Part shown: positions 49,220 to 58,878 of the stretch, one piece after another
Position numbering within the stretch: the stretch's first letter is position 1
How the letters are laid out: the number at the start of each line of letters is the position of its first letter
Assembly (NCBI RefSeq): GCF_002356115.1
Contig: NZ_AP014836.1
Span: 434,001 to 498,000 of the forward strand
From: Candidatus Nitrosoglobus terrae
GTDB taxonomy: Bacteria > Pseudomonadota > Gammaproteobacteria > Nitrosococcales > Nitrosococcaceae
Direction of reading: 5' to 3'
DNA length: 64,000 nt
Made by a program: the position numbers and the translations under genes
Notes under the pieces: model-generated
Database searches by the model: none
What the model was told of the DNA's origin: nothing
Seen by the model: the letters and a program-made list of their open reading frames with translations, nothing else

Positions 49220-49648
49220 GAGGACTCCAAAATTTATACACACAAAAAGCTGTAGCTAATATAGAGCAGCTGTGAAGCACATTTATCAGAGCTACCCGAT
49301 TATTGCGAACAAATAACACACTGAAGTTATCATCAGTGAGGGGTAGGAAATATGCTTAATAATTAATAATCAGTGAAGATTGTAATTCATTTAGGGATAA
49401 CCTTCAGGAATTAGGAAGATAGTACATCAATTTAATGAAGGATAAAAACGCTACTATTGAGCCTAATATTATTATATTGCCTAATAAGTGCAGTTCTGTA
49501 ATGAAAAACGACTATGTTTTGCAAAATTATTTCAGCATTTACTTAAGGATTTAATTGGTATAGACAATTATTATTAAGAGGAATTAGAGGCTATAAATAA
49601 AATAGCGTAATTTTAGTAGATTTTAGACTGATATTTAGAGACTCAATA
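49220..49648. other. divergent intergenic region between RND operon and hemH
   Basis: About 430 AT-rich bases that should hold the promoters of the RND operon and of hemH. I see no gene, no strong hairpin and no clear operator palindrome. Confidence 0.45.
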
Positions 49649-50755
49649 ATGGATTTTAAAGGTCATTTAGATTATCGCCATGATAGATCATCATTTTCTA
49701 GCAGCACTGGCATTTTAGTAACGAGCTTGGGGACGCCTGAAGCACCAACGGCATTTGCAGTGCGACGCTTTCTAGCAGAGTTTTTATCCGATCCTCGGGT
49801 TGTGGAAATGTCACGGCCGTTATGGTGGTTTATTCTTCATAGTATTGTGCTACCTATCCGTCCATTTCCTGTAGCGCGCCTTTATCAGAGTATTTGGCAA
49901 CCAGAGGGTTCTCCCCTATTAATTTTTGCGCGGCGAGTAGGGCAAAGTTTACAGAATGAGCTTAATCATCGGGGTCAACCTATGAAGGTGAGTTTAGGAA
50001 TGCGCTATGGATCGCCTTCAATTACACAAGCACTGGAGGAATTGCGCCAAGCTGGAGTTGAGCGTTTACTAGTGTTCCCTCTGTATCCTCAGTACTCTGG
50101 AAGTACCACTGGCTCTACTTTTGATGCGATAGCAAAGGTGCTTTCTACTTGGCGCTGGATACCGGAGCTACGAATGATAACCCACTACCATGATCACCCT
50201 GGTTACCTGCAAGCGCTTGCTGAAAGCATTAGGCGTAGTTGGCAAGATATAGGACGCGGGGAACGCTTGCTTTTCTCTTTTCATGGTCTGCCAAAGCGTT
50301 ATTTATTAGCGGGTGATCCCTATCATTGTTTTTGCCATAAAACTGCCCGCCTTGTAGCTGATCAATTAGGGTTAGAGGAGGGGAGCTGGCAAGTGGCTTT
50401 CCAATCTCGTTTTGGCCGTGAAGAGTGGCTTAAGCCTTATGCTGATCATCTTTTACGTGAGTGGGCTAAGACGGGAGTAAAGCGAGTAGATGTAGTGTGC
50501 CCTGGTTTTGCCGTTGATTGTTTGGAGACTTTAGAGGAGATGGCGCAACGGAATAGAGAATTATTTTTGCGAGCAGGTGGAGAAGAATACCGCTATATTT
50601 CTGCGCTTAATGATAACCCCTCCCATATCTGTGCTTTAGCTGATTTAATTGAGCAGCATACTCAAGGATGGGCTAATGCAGATTCGAAGGAATCAATAAT
50701 GGAAGCTGCTAAAATGAGCTATCAGCGAGCCATAGCTTTTGGCGCTAACAATTAA
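49649..50755 (+). CDS. hemH: ferrochelatase
   Basis: HemH inserts iron into protoporphyrin IX in the last step of heme synthesis. The 368-residue product shows ILVTSLGTPEAPT at the start, the VFPLYPQYSGSTTGS block, LLFSFHGLPKRYLLAGDPY with the conserved active-site His, and QSRFGREEWLKPY and VVCPGFAVDCLETLEEMA with the catalytic Glu. An ammonia oxidiser needs much heme for HAO and cytochromes. There is no C-terminal iron-sulphur Cys cluster. Confidence 0.95.
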   Translation: MDFKGHLDYRHDRSSFSSSTGILVTSLGTPEAPTAFAVRRFLAEFLSDPRVVEMSRPLWWFILHSIVLPIRPFPVARLYQSIWQPEGSPLLIFARRVGQSLQNELNHRGQPMKVSLGMRYGSPSITQALEELRQAGVERLLVFPLYPQYSGSTTGSTFDAIAKVLSTWRWIPELRMITHYHDHPGYLQALAESIRRSWQDIGRGERLLFSFHGLPKRYLLAGDPYHCFCHKTARLVADQLGLEEGSWQVAFQSRFGREEWLKPYADHLLREWAKTGVKRVDVVCPGFAVDCLETLEEMAQRNRELFLRAGGEEYRYISALNDNPSHICALADLIEQHTQGWANADSKESIMEAAKMSYQRAIAFGANN

Positions 50756-50845
50756 TAGAAACCTAAATCCTTATTGACACTATGGTTGAATAAAGCGCTA
50801 CAAAAGTAAAGCGTCTAGCAACAGCATTTAAGGAATTTTATCTAT

Positions 50846-52129
50846 ATGGCAGGTGAGTTACGGCGTATCTCCTCTCTGCTTCTTGGCATCAGTATTGTGT
50901 TATTGGGTGCTGGACTGCTGGGCACATTAATCGGTGTACGGGCTAGTCAGGAGCAGTTTGGCCCAGCTATGATTGGAGCTATTCAGGCGCTTTATTTTCT
51001 AGGTTATGTACTTGGAACTTATTTTTGTCTATTCCTAATTAAACGGGTGGGCTATATTCGGGTTTTTGCAACCATGACAGCGCTGGGAGCTGCTGCTGCT
51101 ATAGGCTATGGAATGTGGGTTCAGCCATGGTTTTGGGCGATATTAAGATTGATTTCAGGTATATCAATGGTGGGTCTTTATATAGTTATCGAAAGCTGGC
51201 TAAATACTCAATCTCCTCATCATAGTCGAGGTAAAATCTTTGCTATCTATATGAGTATTACCCTTATCGCTTTAGGGTTAAGCCAGTTTTTGCTTTTAAT
51301 TGAGAGTAAGGAAGGTATTCGTTTTGCCCTTGCCGCTATGTTATTTTCACTGGCTTTGATTCCTGTTGCATTGACTCAGGTAGTGGAACCTGAATTAGTG
51401 GCTACACCTCAAATAAGACTTAAAGATCTTTATTTTATCTCGCCACTAGGTATTACAGCAGCCTTGGTTGCTGGCCTTATCAGTAGTGCTTTTTGGGGTA
51501 TGGGCGCTGTATTTGCGCATGATATTGGTCTTTCAGTAACAGAAATACCCGCCTTTATGAGTGCCGTTATTTTTGGTGGTGCCCTGTTGTTGTGGCCGGT
51601 AGGGCAATTATCAGATCGTTGGGATCGTCGTAAGATACTGGTCTTAGTTAGCTTTACAAGTGCTTTTGCTGCTTTTGGGGTTTTTATGTCTGTAGATGGC
51701 TCATTGGGTGTCTTGTTATTGCTATCCTTTTTTTATGGAGGGGTGTCTTTTTCTATTTATGCTTTAGCCGTAGCTTATCTAAATGATCATCTTAAAGCTG
51801 GAGAAGTACTTGAGGCTACCCGGGGGATTTTGCTCGTTTATGGTATAGGATCTATTTTAGGGCCAATTATCGTAGGTTTCTGTATGGCCCTATGGGGCCC
51901 TGTCGCTTTACCGGGTTATCTAGCTATAGTTCTAGCTTTACTTGGATTGTTTGGTATTTATCGCGCTCTATATAGCGATCCGGTTCCGGCTGAAGAGCAA
52001 GGGGAATTTATTCCAATGGTACGTACCTCCGAAGCCGCTTTTGAAATGTATCCAGAGGCGGATTTAGAGCTAGAATTGCCTTTAGCCCCCCCTGTTAATT
52101 CTAGAGAAGAAAAAACTAGAGATGCTTGA
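50846..52129 (+). CDS. MFS transporter, YcaD type
   Basis: A 427-residue transporter with twelve predicted helices. The motifs resemble the YcaD-like branch: GVRASQEQFGPAMIGAIQALYFLGYVLGTY, RLISGISMVGLYIVIESWLNTQSP and VGQLSDRWDRRKIL between the halves. The tail after the last helix is acidic (about 45 residues, ending LELPLAPPVNSREEKTRDA). The substrate is unknown. It follows hemH by 90 bases on the same strand. Confidence 0.85.
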   Translation: MAGELRRISSLLLGISIVLLGAGLLGTLIGVRASQEQFGPAMIGAIQALYFLGYVLGTYFCLFLIKRVGYIRVFATMTALGAAAAIGYGMWVQPWFWAILRLISGISMVGLYIVIESWLNTQSPHHSRGKIFAIYMSITLIALGLSQFLLLIESKEGIRFALAAMLFSLALIPVALTQVVEPELVATPQIRLKDLYFISPLGITAALVAGLISSAFWGMGAVFAHDIGLSVTEIPAFMSAVIFGGALLLWPVGQLSDRWDRRKILVLVSFTSAFAAFGVFMSVDGSLGVLLLLSFFYGGVSFSIYALAVAYLNDHLKAGEVLEATRGILLVYGIGSILGPIIVGFCMALWGPVALPGYLAIVLALLGLFGIYRALYSDPVPAEEQGEFIPMVRTSEAAFEMYPEADLELELPLAPPVNSREEKTRDA

Positions 52130-52256
52130 AATGGAAAAAGGAGATATTCATTTTATTGTGTTTTTAGATAACTAAATCAATTTAATATGATAATCGTAAA
52201 TTGAATGGTGTTTAAGCTGCTAAGCTATATTTAGCTGCATATTGGATTGAAGAGCA

Positions 52257-54611
52257 ATGAACCAAGATCATGGGAAAGATAAAGATAAAAATATAATTTA
52301 CCCTAGGCTAGCAGCCTTAGCAGCTACACCTATAAGTCTCTATACCTTAGATTCCCTTAGCCGTATTGTTCAGAAAGTAAGCCTTGCTGCTAATCTTGAG
52401 GAAGCATTGCAGGTTATTGTAGTGCAGACATGTAAAATTATGGCAGTGGATGTGTGTTCTGTTTATCTTACAGAAAGTGATGGTAGTCATGTTTTAATGG
52501 CAACTCAAGGGTTACACCTTGATTCAGTAGGGCAGGTTAGATTGGCTCAAGGAGAAGGGTTAGTAGGTTTAGTAGCAGAGCGTGTCGAACCAATCAATCT
52601 GGAGAATGCGTCTGCTCATCGCTGCTTCAAATTTATTCCTCGTTCTGGGGAAGAATCATTTCGGGCATTTTTAGGGGTGCCAGTGCTCCATCAACGGAAA
52701 TTATTAGGTGTACTGGTAATACAGCACAGTGCGGAGCGTCAATTTAACGAAAACGATGTATCTTTTTTATTTACATTAGCTGCACAGCTTGCTGGTGTTA
52801 TTGCCCATGCGAGGGTTAGCGGGGCCTTACAAAGACCTAAAAATAATCTAAGCACTAGATCGGTATCACAATCGATTATTGGTATTGCTGGGGCTCCAGG
52901 AGTGGCTCTTGGCAAAGGAGTAGTTATTTATTCTGCGGCTGATTTAGATACAGTGCCTGAGCGTCAGAGCTCAGATCCTGATGAGGAAGAGAGGGTATTT
53001 CGATCAGCAGTAGAACATATTTCCCAAGAAATGCAGTCATTAGCAAATCACTTAGAACGACCATTAGCTGATGAATACCAAGCTTTGCTTAAAGCTTATG
53101 CTATGCTCGCAGAGAGCCAGAGTTTGGTAGAGGCTACGGTGGAACGTATTCAGGCGGGTGAGTGGGCGCCAAGCGCATTTAGGGCTGTTATCAAAGAGCA
53201 AGCTAAGCGCTTTGAAGCTATAGAAGATCCTTATTTACGTGAACGTGCTAATGATCTTCAGGAAATTGGTCGGCATATCCTAAGTTATTTGCAAAATACT
53301 GCTGCTGTGAATGTGGAATATCCAGAAAATACGATACTAATAGGGGAAAATTTAAGCGCTATGGATCTTGCTGAAGTTCCAGCTGGACGCCTTGTGGGCG
53401 TGATTTCAGCGCATGGATCAGGTTTTTCTCATGCCGCTATTCTTGCTCGTGCTATGGGAATTCCGGCAGTAATGGGAATTAATAAGGGAAGTATTGGTCA
53501 GCTCGATCAGCGAAAATTAATACTTGATGGGTATCAAGGCCGAGTACATTTGGAACCGAGCGCACCTATGCGCCGGGAATTTGCCCGCCTTGCTCGGGAA
53601 GAGCGGCAGCTTACAGAAGAACTTAGATGTTTGCGGGATTTACCCGCCAATACCTTGGATGGTTTTCAGGTTAATTTATATACCAATGTGGGTTTATTAG
53701 CAGATATTGAACCCTCTCTTGCTGTTGGCGCTGAAGGAGTAGGTCTTTATCGAACTGAGCTACCGTTTATGGTGAGAGATCGTTTTCCCACTGAGGAAGA
53801 ACAATATAGTATGTATCGTAAGCTTCTTCAGTCTTTTGCTCCATGCCCAGTGGTTTTAAGGATGCTTGATGTGGGAGGAGATAAACCTTTACCTTATTTT
53901 TCCATTCAAGAGGCCAATCCGTTTCTCGGCTGGCGCGGGATTCGAGTTATTTTAGATCATCCTGAGATATTTTTAACTCAGGTGAAGGCAGCGCTGCGAG
54001 CTGCTGAAGGTTTGAATAATCTTAACCTATTATTGCCTATGATTAGTAGAGTGTCTGAGATAGAGGAGGCCGCCTGCTTAGTACAGCAAGCTTATCATGA
54101 GCTGAAGATCGAGGGTATTCAAGTGGCGTGGCCTCGTATGGGGGCTATGATTGAGGTTCCTGCAGCTGTTTATCAGATTGATTCTTTAGCTCGGCGAGTG
54201 GATTTTTTCTCTGTTGGCACGAATGATTTGACTCAATATCTATTGGCGGTGGATCGTAACAATGAGCGAGTAGTGAGATTATATAATTCTTTGCATCCTG
54301 CTGTTTTGGCTGCGATACAGAGTGTTATTAAGATAGGTTATCAATACCATAAGCCGGTGAGCATTTGTGGTGAGATGGCTAGCGAACCGACGGCGGTGGT
54401 ACTATTGCTTGGTATGGGAGTGAATAGCCTGAGTGTTAGTATTGGTGCTCTGCCAAGGGTTAAATGGGTTATTAGAAACTTTAGCCAGCAACAGGCAAAA
54501 GAGTTGCTTACTCGTTCGTTACAGGAAGAAAAACCTGAGCCAATTTATGAGCTATTATGTCAGGCGCTTGATAATTCTGGGTTGGGAGGGCTGATACGTA
54601 CAGGAAAGTAA
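52257..54611 (+). CDS. ptsP: nitrogen-type phosphoenolpyruvate-protein phosphotransferase (EI-Ntr)
   Basis: A 784-residue enzyme I of the regulatory nitrogen phosphotransferase system. It has an N-terminal GAF domain (about residues 35-185) and then the EI part: the phospho-His swivelling segment SAHGSGFSHAAILARAMGIPAVM and the C-terminal PEP-binding barrel with GLYRTELPFM, DKPLPYF and FFSVGTNDLTQYLLAVDRNN, ending with VSICGEMAS. It phosphorylates NPr, which in turn serves EIIA-Ntr and tunes K+ and nitrogen responses. The partner genes are not in this window. Confidence 0.94.
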   Translation: MNQDHGKDKDKNIIYPRLAALAATPISLYTLDSLSRIVQKVSLAANLEEALQVIVVQTCKIMAVDVCSVYLTESDGSHVLMATQGLHLDSVGQVRLAQGEGLVGLVAERVEPINLENASAHRCFKFIPRSGEESFRAFLGVPVLHQRKLLGVLVIQHSAERQFNENDVSFLFTLAAQLAGVIAHARVSGALQRPKNNLSTRSVSQSIIGIAGAPGVALGKGVVIYSAADLDTVPERQSSDPDEEERVFRSAVEHISQEMQSLANHLERPLADEYQALLKAYAMLAESQSLVEATVERIQAGEWAPSAFRAVIKEQAKRFEAIEDPYLRERANDLQEIGRHILSYLQNTAAVNVEYPENTILIGENLSAMDLAEVPAGRLVGVISAHGSGFSHAAILARAMGIPAVMGINKGSIGQLDQRKLILDGYQGRVHLEPSAPMRREFARLAREERQLTEELRCLRDLPANTLDGFQVNLYTNVGLLADIEPSLAVGAEGVGLYRTELPFMVRDRFPTEEEQYSMYRKLLQSFAPCPVVLRMLDVGGDKPLPYFSIQEANPFLGWRGIRVILDHPEIFLTQVKAALRAAEGLNNLNLLLPMISRVSEIEEAACLVQQAYHELKIEGIQVAWPRMGAMIEVPAAVYQIDSLARRVDFFSVGTNDLTQYLLAVDRNNERVVRLYNSLHPAVLAAIQSVIKIGYQYHKPVSICGEMASEPTAVVLLLGMGVNSLSVSIGALPRVKWVIRNFSQQQAKELLTRSLQEEKPEPIYELLCQALDNSGLGGLIRTGK

Positions 54612-54640
54612 GGTTGTTTATGGGCAATAAGCGCTTAAAT

Positions 54641-54715
54641 TGGCGCTCCCAAGGGGAATTGAACCCCTGTTACCGCCTTGAGAGGGCGGTGTCCTAACCC
54701 CTAGACGATGGGAGC
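54641..54715 (-). tRNA. tRNA-Glu (anticodon CTC)
   Basis: On the minus strand the sequence folds as a cloverleaf: acceptor GCTCCCA paired with TGGGAGC, anticodon stem CCGCC/GGCGG around the loop CTCTCAA (anticodon CTC), and T arm AGGGG-TTCAATT-CCCCT. A genome-encoded CCA follows the discriminator G. The body is very close to gammaproteobacterial tRNA-Glu, which usually has TTC; the CTC isoacceptor reads GAG. Confidence 0.93.
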
Positions 54716-54814
54716 AATAAATAAATGTTACCCATAGAAAGCTGATATTATACATACTTTTTATTGACTTAGAAAACTCAATATTTACTTTATTAAGGCT
54801 ATTAACGAGCTAAT

Positions 54815-56119
54815 ATTATTTACTTACCTATTATTATCCCTCGTTCTGGGCACATAATTTCACGAGCAAATATCAGCGAATCTGCGCTTAAGGTTTTATA
54901 TCGTTTAAAGAAAGCAGGTTTTAGCGCGTATTTGGTAGGAGGTTGCGTGCGAGATTTGCTGCTTGGTCGTGAGCCAAAAGATTTTGACGTGACCACGGAT
55001 GCTAAACCGGAGCAGATTCGAGATATGTTTCGTAACTGTCGGCTCATTGGGCGTAGATTTCGCTTAGCTCATGTACGTTTTGGGGAAAATCTTATAGAGG
55101 TCTCTACTTTTCGTAGCCATCCAGGAAAAGGATTAGATGAGAATGGACGTATTGTAAATGATAATGTGTATGGAACCTTGGAGCAGGATGTTTGGAGGCG
55201 AGACTTCTCCATTAATGCTTTGTACTACAATATTAGAGATTTTTCGGTAGTTGACTATACAGGAGGTATAGAAGATCTTAAAACTGGCCAGCTTCGCTTA
55301 ATTGGCGATCCAGTTACCCGTTACCGAGAGGATCCGGTACGAATGTTACGAGCAGTGAGATTTGCGGCTAAGCTAGGATTTAGGCTTCACCCCGATAGTG
55401 AAGCCCCTATTTGGGAGTTAGCACCCTCTTTACAAGAGATACCACCAGCAAGGTTATTTGAAGAGGTACTTAAATTATTCTTAGGAGGCTATGCAATACA
55501 GAGTTTTGAGTTGCTTCGTCATTTTAGGTTATTTGAATGGTTGTTTCCCCAAACTGAGGCCTGTTTAGCTGTAGAGGAGAATCATTTCCCTCAAACTTTC
55601 TTAATTCGAGCATTAAGTAATACAGATGCCCGAATTGTAGAGGGTAAGCCAGTAACGGTAGCATTTCTATTTGCAGCTTTATTATGGGAGCCTATAAGAC
55701 GACAACTAGCTGAACACTATCAACAAGAGAATGTGCTGGAAATACAAGCTATGCAAGAGGCAGTAGAGACTGTATTAGCCAAACAAACTACCTATATTAT
55801 TTTACCTCGACGATTCTTATTACCTATGCGTGAGATCTGGTATTTACAGCCGCGCTTTGCCTATCGATACGGTAGGCACCCTTTACACTTACTTCAGCAC
55901 CCACGTTTTCGGGCTGCTTATGATTTTCTTCTATTACGAATGCAGTCCGGCGAGCAGCCAAAGGAATATGAGTTGGAAGAGCTTTGTCAGTGGTGGACTG
56001 GGATCCAAGAAATGGAAGAAAAAGAACGTTTACGCTATGTTAAAACTTTAGCAAGTTCACGCTATCGCTATAAGTCAAGAAAGCGTAAGAATAAACTAAG
56101 AGTTTCAGCAGAAATTTAG
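54815..56119 (+). CDS. pcnB: poly(A) polymerase I, probable AUU start
   Basis: PcnB adds poly(A) tails that mark RNA for decay. The nucleotidyltransferase signature is YLVGGCVRDLLLGREPKDFDVTTDA, followed by CRLIGRRFRLAHVRFG, RRDFSINALYYN and DPVRMLRAVRFAAKLGF, and a basic C-terminus. The conserved N-terminal block IIIPRSGHIISRANISESALKVLYRLKKAGF lies before the first usual start codon (TTG 54932). The frame is open only from 54806 and contains no ATG, GTG or TTG before this block, only ATT codons at 54815 and 54818. E. coli pcnB is known to use AUU, so I propose 54815 (54818 equally possible). folK follows by nine bases. Confidence 0.9.
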   Translation: MIYLPIIIPRSGHIISRANISESALKVLYRLKKAGFSAYLVGGCVRDLLLGREPKDFDVTTDAKPEQIRDMFRNCRLIGRRFRLAHVRFGENLIEVSTFRSHPGKGLDENGRIVNDNVYGTLEQDVWRRDFSINALYYNIRDFSVVDYTGGIEDLKTGQLRLIGDPVTRYREDPVRMLRAVRFAAKLGFRLHPDSEAPIWELAPSLQEIPPARLFEEVLKLFLGGYAIQSFELLRHFRLFEWLFPQTEACLAVEENHFPQTFLIRALSNTDARIVEGKPVTVAFLFAALLWEPIRRQLAEHYQQENVLEIQAMQEAVETVLAKQTTYIILPRRFLLPMREIWYLQPRFAYRYGRHPLHLLQHPRFRAAYDFLLLRMQSGEQPKEYELEELCQWWTGIQEMEEKERLRYVKTLASSRYRYKSRKRKNKLRVSAEI

Positions 56120-56128
56120 AGCAAAATT

Positions 56129-56632
56129 ATGGCTCGAGTCTATATTGGATTAGGGAGTAATCTTCATCAACCCTGTTGGCAAGTAGGCCAAGCCCTATCT
56201 GAATTAGGTGCTTTACCCCAAACCCGACAGGTAGCACGCTCTAAGCTTTATCGGAGTGCACCCATGGGACCGCCCGATCAACCTGATTATATTAACGCTG
56301 TTGCGGCTTTAGATACAGAATTAAATCCCTATGATCTACTGACTAATTTACAACGCGTGGAGCAGTATCATCACCGAATTAGAAACCGTCGTTGGGGTGA
56401 GCGTACCTTAGATCTTGATCTGCTTTTGTATGACGATCTAGAGCTCTCTACTGAAGAGTTGATAATACCGCATCCTGGTGCGCATGAGCGCGCATTTGTA
56501 CTTTATCCGTTAGCAGAGATTACCCCTAGTATGATTATACCCGGGAGGGGGCGGGTTACCGATCTTATTCTTTGTTTACCTTACTCAAGTATACAGCCGC
56601 TGAAAGATGATGATATTTACTATAAATGTTGA
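56129..56632 (+). CDS. folK: 2-amino-4-hydroxy-6-hydroxymethyldihydropteridine pyrophosphokinase
   Basis: A 167-residue HPPK of folate synthesis. The start RVYIGLGSNLHQPCWQVGQAL, the FLYRSAPMGPPDQPDYINAV-type loop (here KLYRSAPMGPPDQPDYINAVA), and RRWGERTLDLDLLLYDD with the two metal-binding Asp, then IPHPGAHERAFVLYPLAEI are all present. It lies between pcnB and panB, the usual gammaproteobacterial order. Confidence 0.95.
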   Translation: MARVYIGLGSNLHQPCWQVGQALSELGALPQTRQVARSKLYRSAPMGPPDQPDYINAVAALDTELNPYDLLTNLQRVEQYHHRIRNRRWGERTLDLDLLLYDDLELSTEELIIPHPGAHERAFVLYPLAEITPSMIIPGRGRVTDLILCLPYSSIQPLKDDDIYYKC

Positions 56633-56670
56633 ATATCAGCAGAGGCTAAGTTTAATAATGTAATAATTTA

Positions 56671-57465
56671 ATGAGCCGTTTGACTTTAACTAAATTGCGA
56701 AGCGCAAAGCAGCGGGGCGAAAAGGTTGCCATGCTAACGGTTTATGATGCGACCTTTGCTGGGTTATTAGAAGCAGCAAATGTAGATGTACTACTTGTAG
56801 GGGATTCCTTAGGTATGGTAATTCAAGGGCAAGAAAGTACCTTGCCCGTTACTATGGATGATATGGTATATCATTGTCGAAATGTCCTTAGAGGCAGCCG
56901 TCATGCGTTTATCCTAGTGGATATGCCATTTATGAGCTATGCTGTGCCCGCTCAAGCTATTGATAATGCTGCTCGGCTTATGCGTGAAGGGGGAGCGCAG
57001 ATGGTCAAGCTTGAAGGAGGGCAAATGCTAAGCGAGACTATACTACAGCTCACTATGCGAGGTATTCCTGTATGCGCTCATTTAGGGCTATTACCCCAAT
57101 CAGTGCATCGAGTTGGTGGTTATCGGGTACAGGGACGAGAAGAAAGGGTGGCGGATCAAATTTATGAGGATGCTGTAGTTTTGCAGCAAGCAGGGGCGGA
57201 TATGCTAATTCTAGAGTGTATTCCTGCGCATCTTGGTCGAAAAATTACCAAAGCATTAGAAATTCCAGTAATCAGCTGCGGAGCGGGTCCTTATTGCGAT
57301 GGTCAAGTTTTGGTACTTTATGACATGTTAGGTATTAGTCTGAGTAGGTTGCCGAGATTTAGTCATAATTTTTTGGAAAAAACGGATAGTATCCTCAATG
57401 CGGTTCAATCTTACGTTAGTGCAGTAAAAAGAGGAGAATTCCCTACACTTGAGCAGAGTTACTAG
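56671..57465 (+). CDS. panB: 3-methyl-2-oxobutanoate hydroxymethyltransferase
   Basis: A 264-residue PanB that makes ketopantoate from 2-oxoisovalerate and methylene-tetrahydrofolate. The segments LTVYDATFAGLLEAANVDVLLVGDSLGMV, LPVTMDDMVYHCRNV and GAQMVKLEGG and the catalytic Glu region ILECIPAHLG are visible. It starts the panBCD cluster; folK next to it serves folate synthesis, which supplies the cofactor. panC starts three bases after the stop. Confidence 0.96.
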   Translation: MSRLTLTKLRSAKQRGEKVAMLTVYDATFAGLLEAANVDVLLVGDSLGMVIQGQESTLPVTMDDMVYHCRNVLRGSRHAFILVDMPFMSYAVPAQAIDNAARLMREGGAQMVKLEGGQMLSETILQLTMRGIPVCAHLGLLPQSVHRVGGYRVQGREERVADQIYEDAVVLQQAGADMLILECIPAHLGRKITKALEIPVISCGAGPYCDGQVLVLYDMLGISLSRLPRFSHNFLEKTDSILNAVQSYVSAVKRGEFPTLEQSY

Positions 57466-57468
57466 TTA

Positions 57469-58323
57469 GTGGAAACCTTACAAACTATTACTGCAATGCG
57501 TAGTGCGGTGGAGTACTGGCGTACATCCTATGGGCGAATAGCATTGGTACCTACTATGGGCAATCTTCATGAAGGCCATCTGGCTTTAGTTGATCGGGCT
57601 GCTCAATTATCAGACTATGTAGTAGTAAGTATTTTTGTTAACCCTCTTCAATTTAATGATCAGCATGATTATGCTAATTATCCTCGGACTTTTAAGAAAG
57701 ACCAGCAATATTTAGCAGCTCATCGTAAAGCTGCCGCTATTTTCGCTCCGGTACTAGAAGATATATATCCGCAGCCATTGAAGAACATAACTCGGGTTGA
57801 GGTTCCTAGTCTTTCAAATATTCTTGAAGGAGCCTACCGATTAGGGCATTTTAGTGGTGTTGGTACTATTGTTATGACACTATTTAATGTAGTGCAGCCT
57901 CATGTAGCGGTGTTTGGGGAAAAAGACTATCAGCAGTTACTTATTATTCGGTATATGGTTGCAGATCTTGCTGTATCTATAGATATTGAGAGCGTTGCAA
58001 CGGTAAGGGACGAAAGTGGTTTAGCACTAAGCTCGCGTAATTGTTATCTCTCAGAGGAGGAACGGGCGCAAGCTCCAGTATTGTTTAATACGCTTAGCAT
58101 TGCTGCTGAGGCTATTGAGGGTGGACGACGAGACTTCTCTTCTTTAGAGGAAGAGGGGTATCGAATATTAAAGAATAAAGGTTTTTACCCTGATTATTTT
58201 TGTATTCGAAACCCTGAAGATTTAGCTAAACCGAAGGGAGGCGAGGAGAAATTAATAATTTTAACAGCTGCTTATTTAGGGAAAGCCCGTCTTATTGATA
58301 ATATATTAGTTAAATTAACCTGA
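57469..58323 (+). CDS. panC: pantothenate synthetase
   Basis: A 284-residue ligase that joins pantoate and beta-alanine using ATP. The PTMGNLHEGHLALV segment with the HxGH nucleotide motif, VSIFVNPLQFN, and the GEKDYQQLLIIRYMVADL and RDESGLALSSRN blocks are present. The start is GTG at 57469, three bases after panB's stop, so translational coupling is likely. Confidence 0.96.
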   Translation: METLQTITAMRSAVEYWRTSYGRIALVPTMGNLHEGHLALVDRAAQLSDYVVVSIFVNPLQFNDQHDYANYPRTFKKDQQYLAAHRKAAAIFAPVLEDIYPQPLKNITRVEVPSLSNILEGAYRLGHFSGVGTIVMTLFNVVQPHVAVFGEKDYQQLLIIRYMVADLAVSIDIESVATVRDESGLALSSRNCYLSEEERAQAPVLFNTLSIAAEAIEGGRRDFSSLEEEGYRILKNKGFYPDYFCIRNPEDLAKPKGGEEKLIILTAAYLGKARLIDNILVKLT

Positions 58324-58386
58324 AATGGCATGGCCAAAGGATAAATAAGGTAGCTAGGTATTTACCGTTGGGAGATTATTAGTTTT

Positions 58387-58755
58387 ATGTATTTGACCCT
58401 ATTGAAATCTAAGTTACATCGCGCTCGTGTTACCCATGCAGAGCTAGAGTATGAGGGTTCTTGTGCTATTGATGGTTCTTTACTGGATGTGGCTAGAATT
58501 CAGGAGTATGAGCAGATTCATATCTATAATTTAAATAATGGTGAGCGTTTTGTGACCTATGCAATACGGGCTGAATGCGGATCTAGCATTGTTTCCGTAA
58601 ATGGTGCTGCAGCTCGCAAAGCTTGCCCTAATGATCGGCTTATTATATGCGTCTACGCAATGTTTGATCATTCTAAAGTGGGTTCATTTAAGCCATATTT
58701 AGTCTACTTGAATAGCCAAAATAGCATTACCCATACTCAGAATATCCCCTCTTAA
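58387..58755 (+). CDS. panD: aspartate 1-decarboxylase
   Basis: A 122-residue pyruvoyl-dependent enzyme that makes beta-alanine for PanC. The self-cleavage site is Gly24-Ser25 in [10 protein letters not shown], and Lys9, the Thr57-region RFVTYAI and the [20 protein letters not shown] core are typical. The C-terminus ends in a short polar tail. It completes panBCD; a bidirectional hairpin follows at 58811. Confidence 0.95.
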   Translation: MYLTLLKSKLHRARVTHAELEYEGSCAIDGSLLDVARIQEYEQIHIYNLNNGERFVTYAIRAECGSSIVSVNGAAARKACPNDRLIICVYAMFDHSKVGSFKPYLVYLNSQNSITHTQNIPS

Positions 58756-58810
58756 GAGAATATTTCTACTTAATTTAATTTAGTAGATAATGCTTCAGGT
58801 AGCTAGAAAA

Positions 58811-58835
58811 AGGGGATAAAGGTTACCTATCCCCT
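58811..58835. terminator. bidirectional intrinsic terminator between panD and the cytochrome P460 gene
   Basis: AGGGGATA (58811-58818) pairs with TATCCCCT (58828-58835) around a nine-base loop. On the plus strand CTTTTTAG follows, and on the minus strand TTTTCTAG follows. It lies between convergent genes, so it can end both transcripts. Confidence 0.75.
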
Positions 58836-58878
58836 CTTTTTAGCTTAGCAGGTCTTTAGCTATTAGCTATATTGATAG

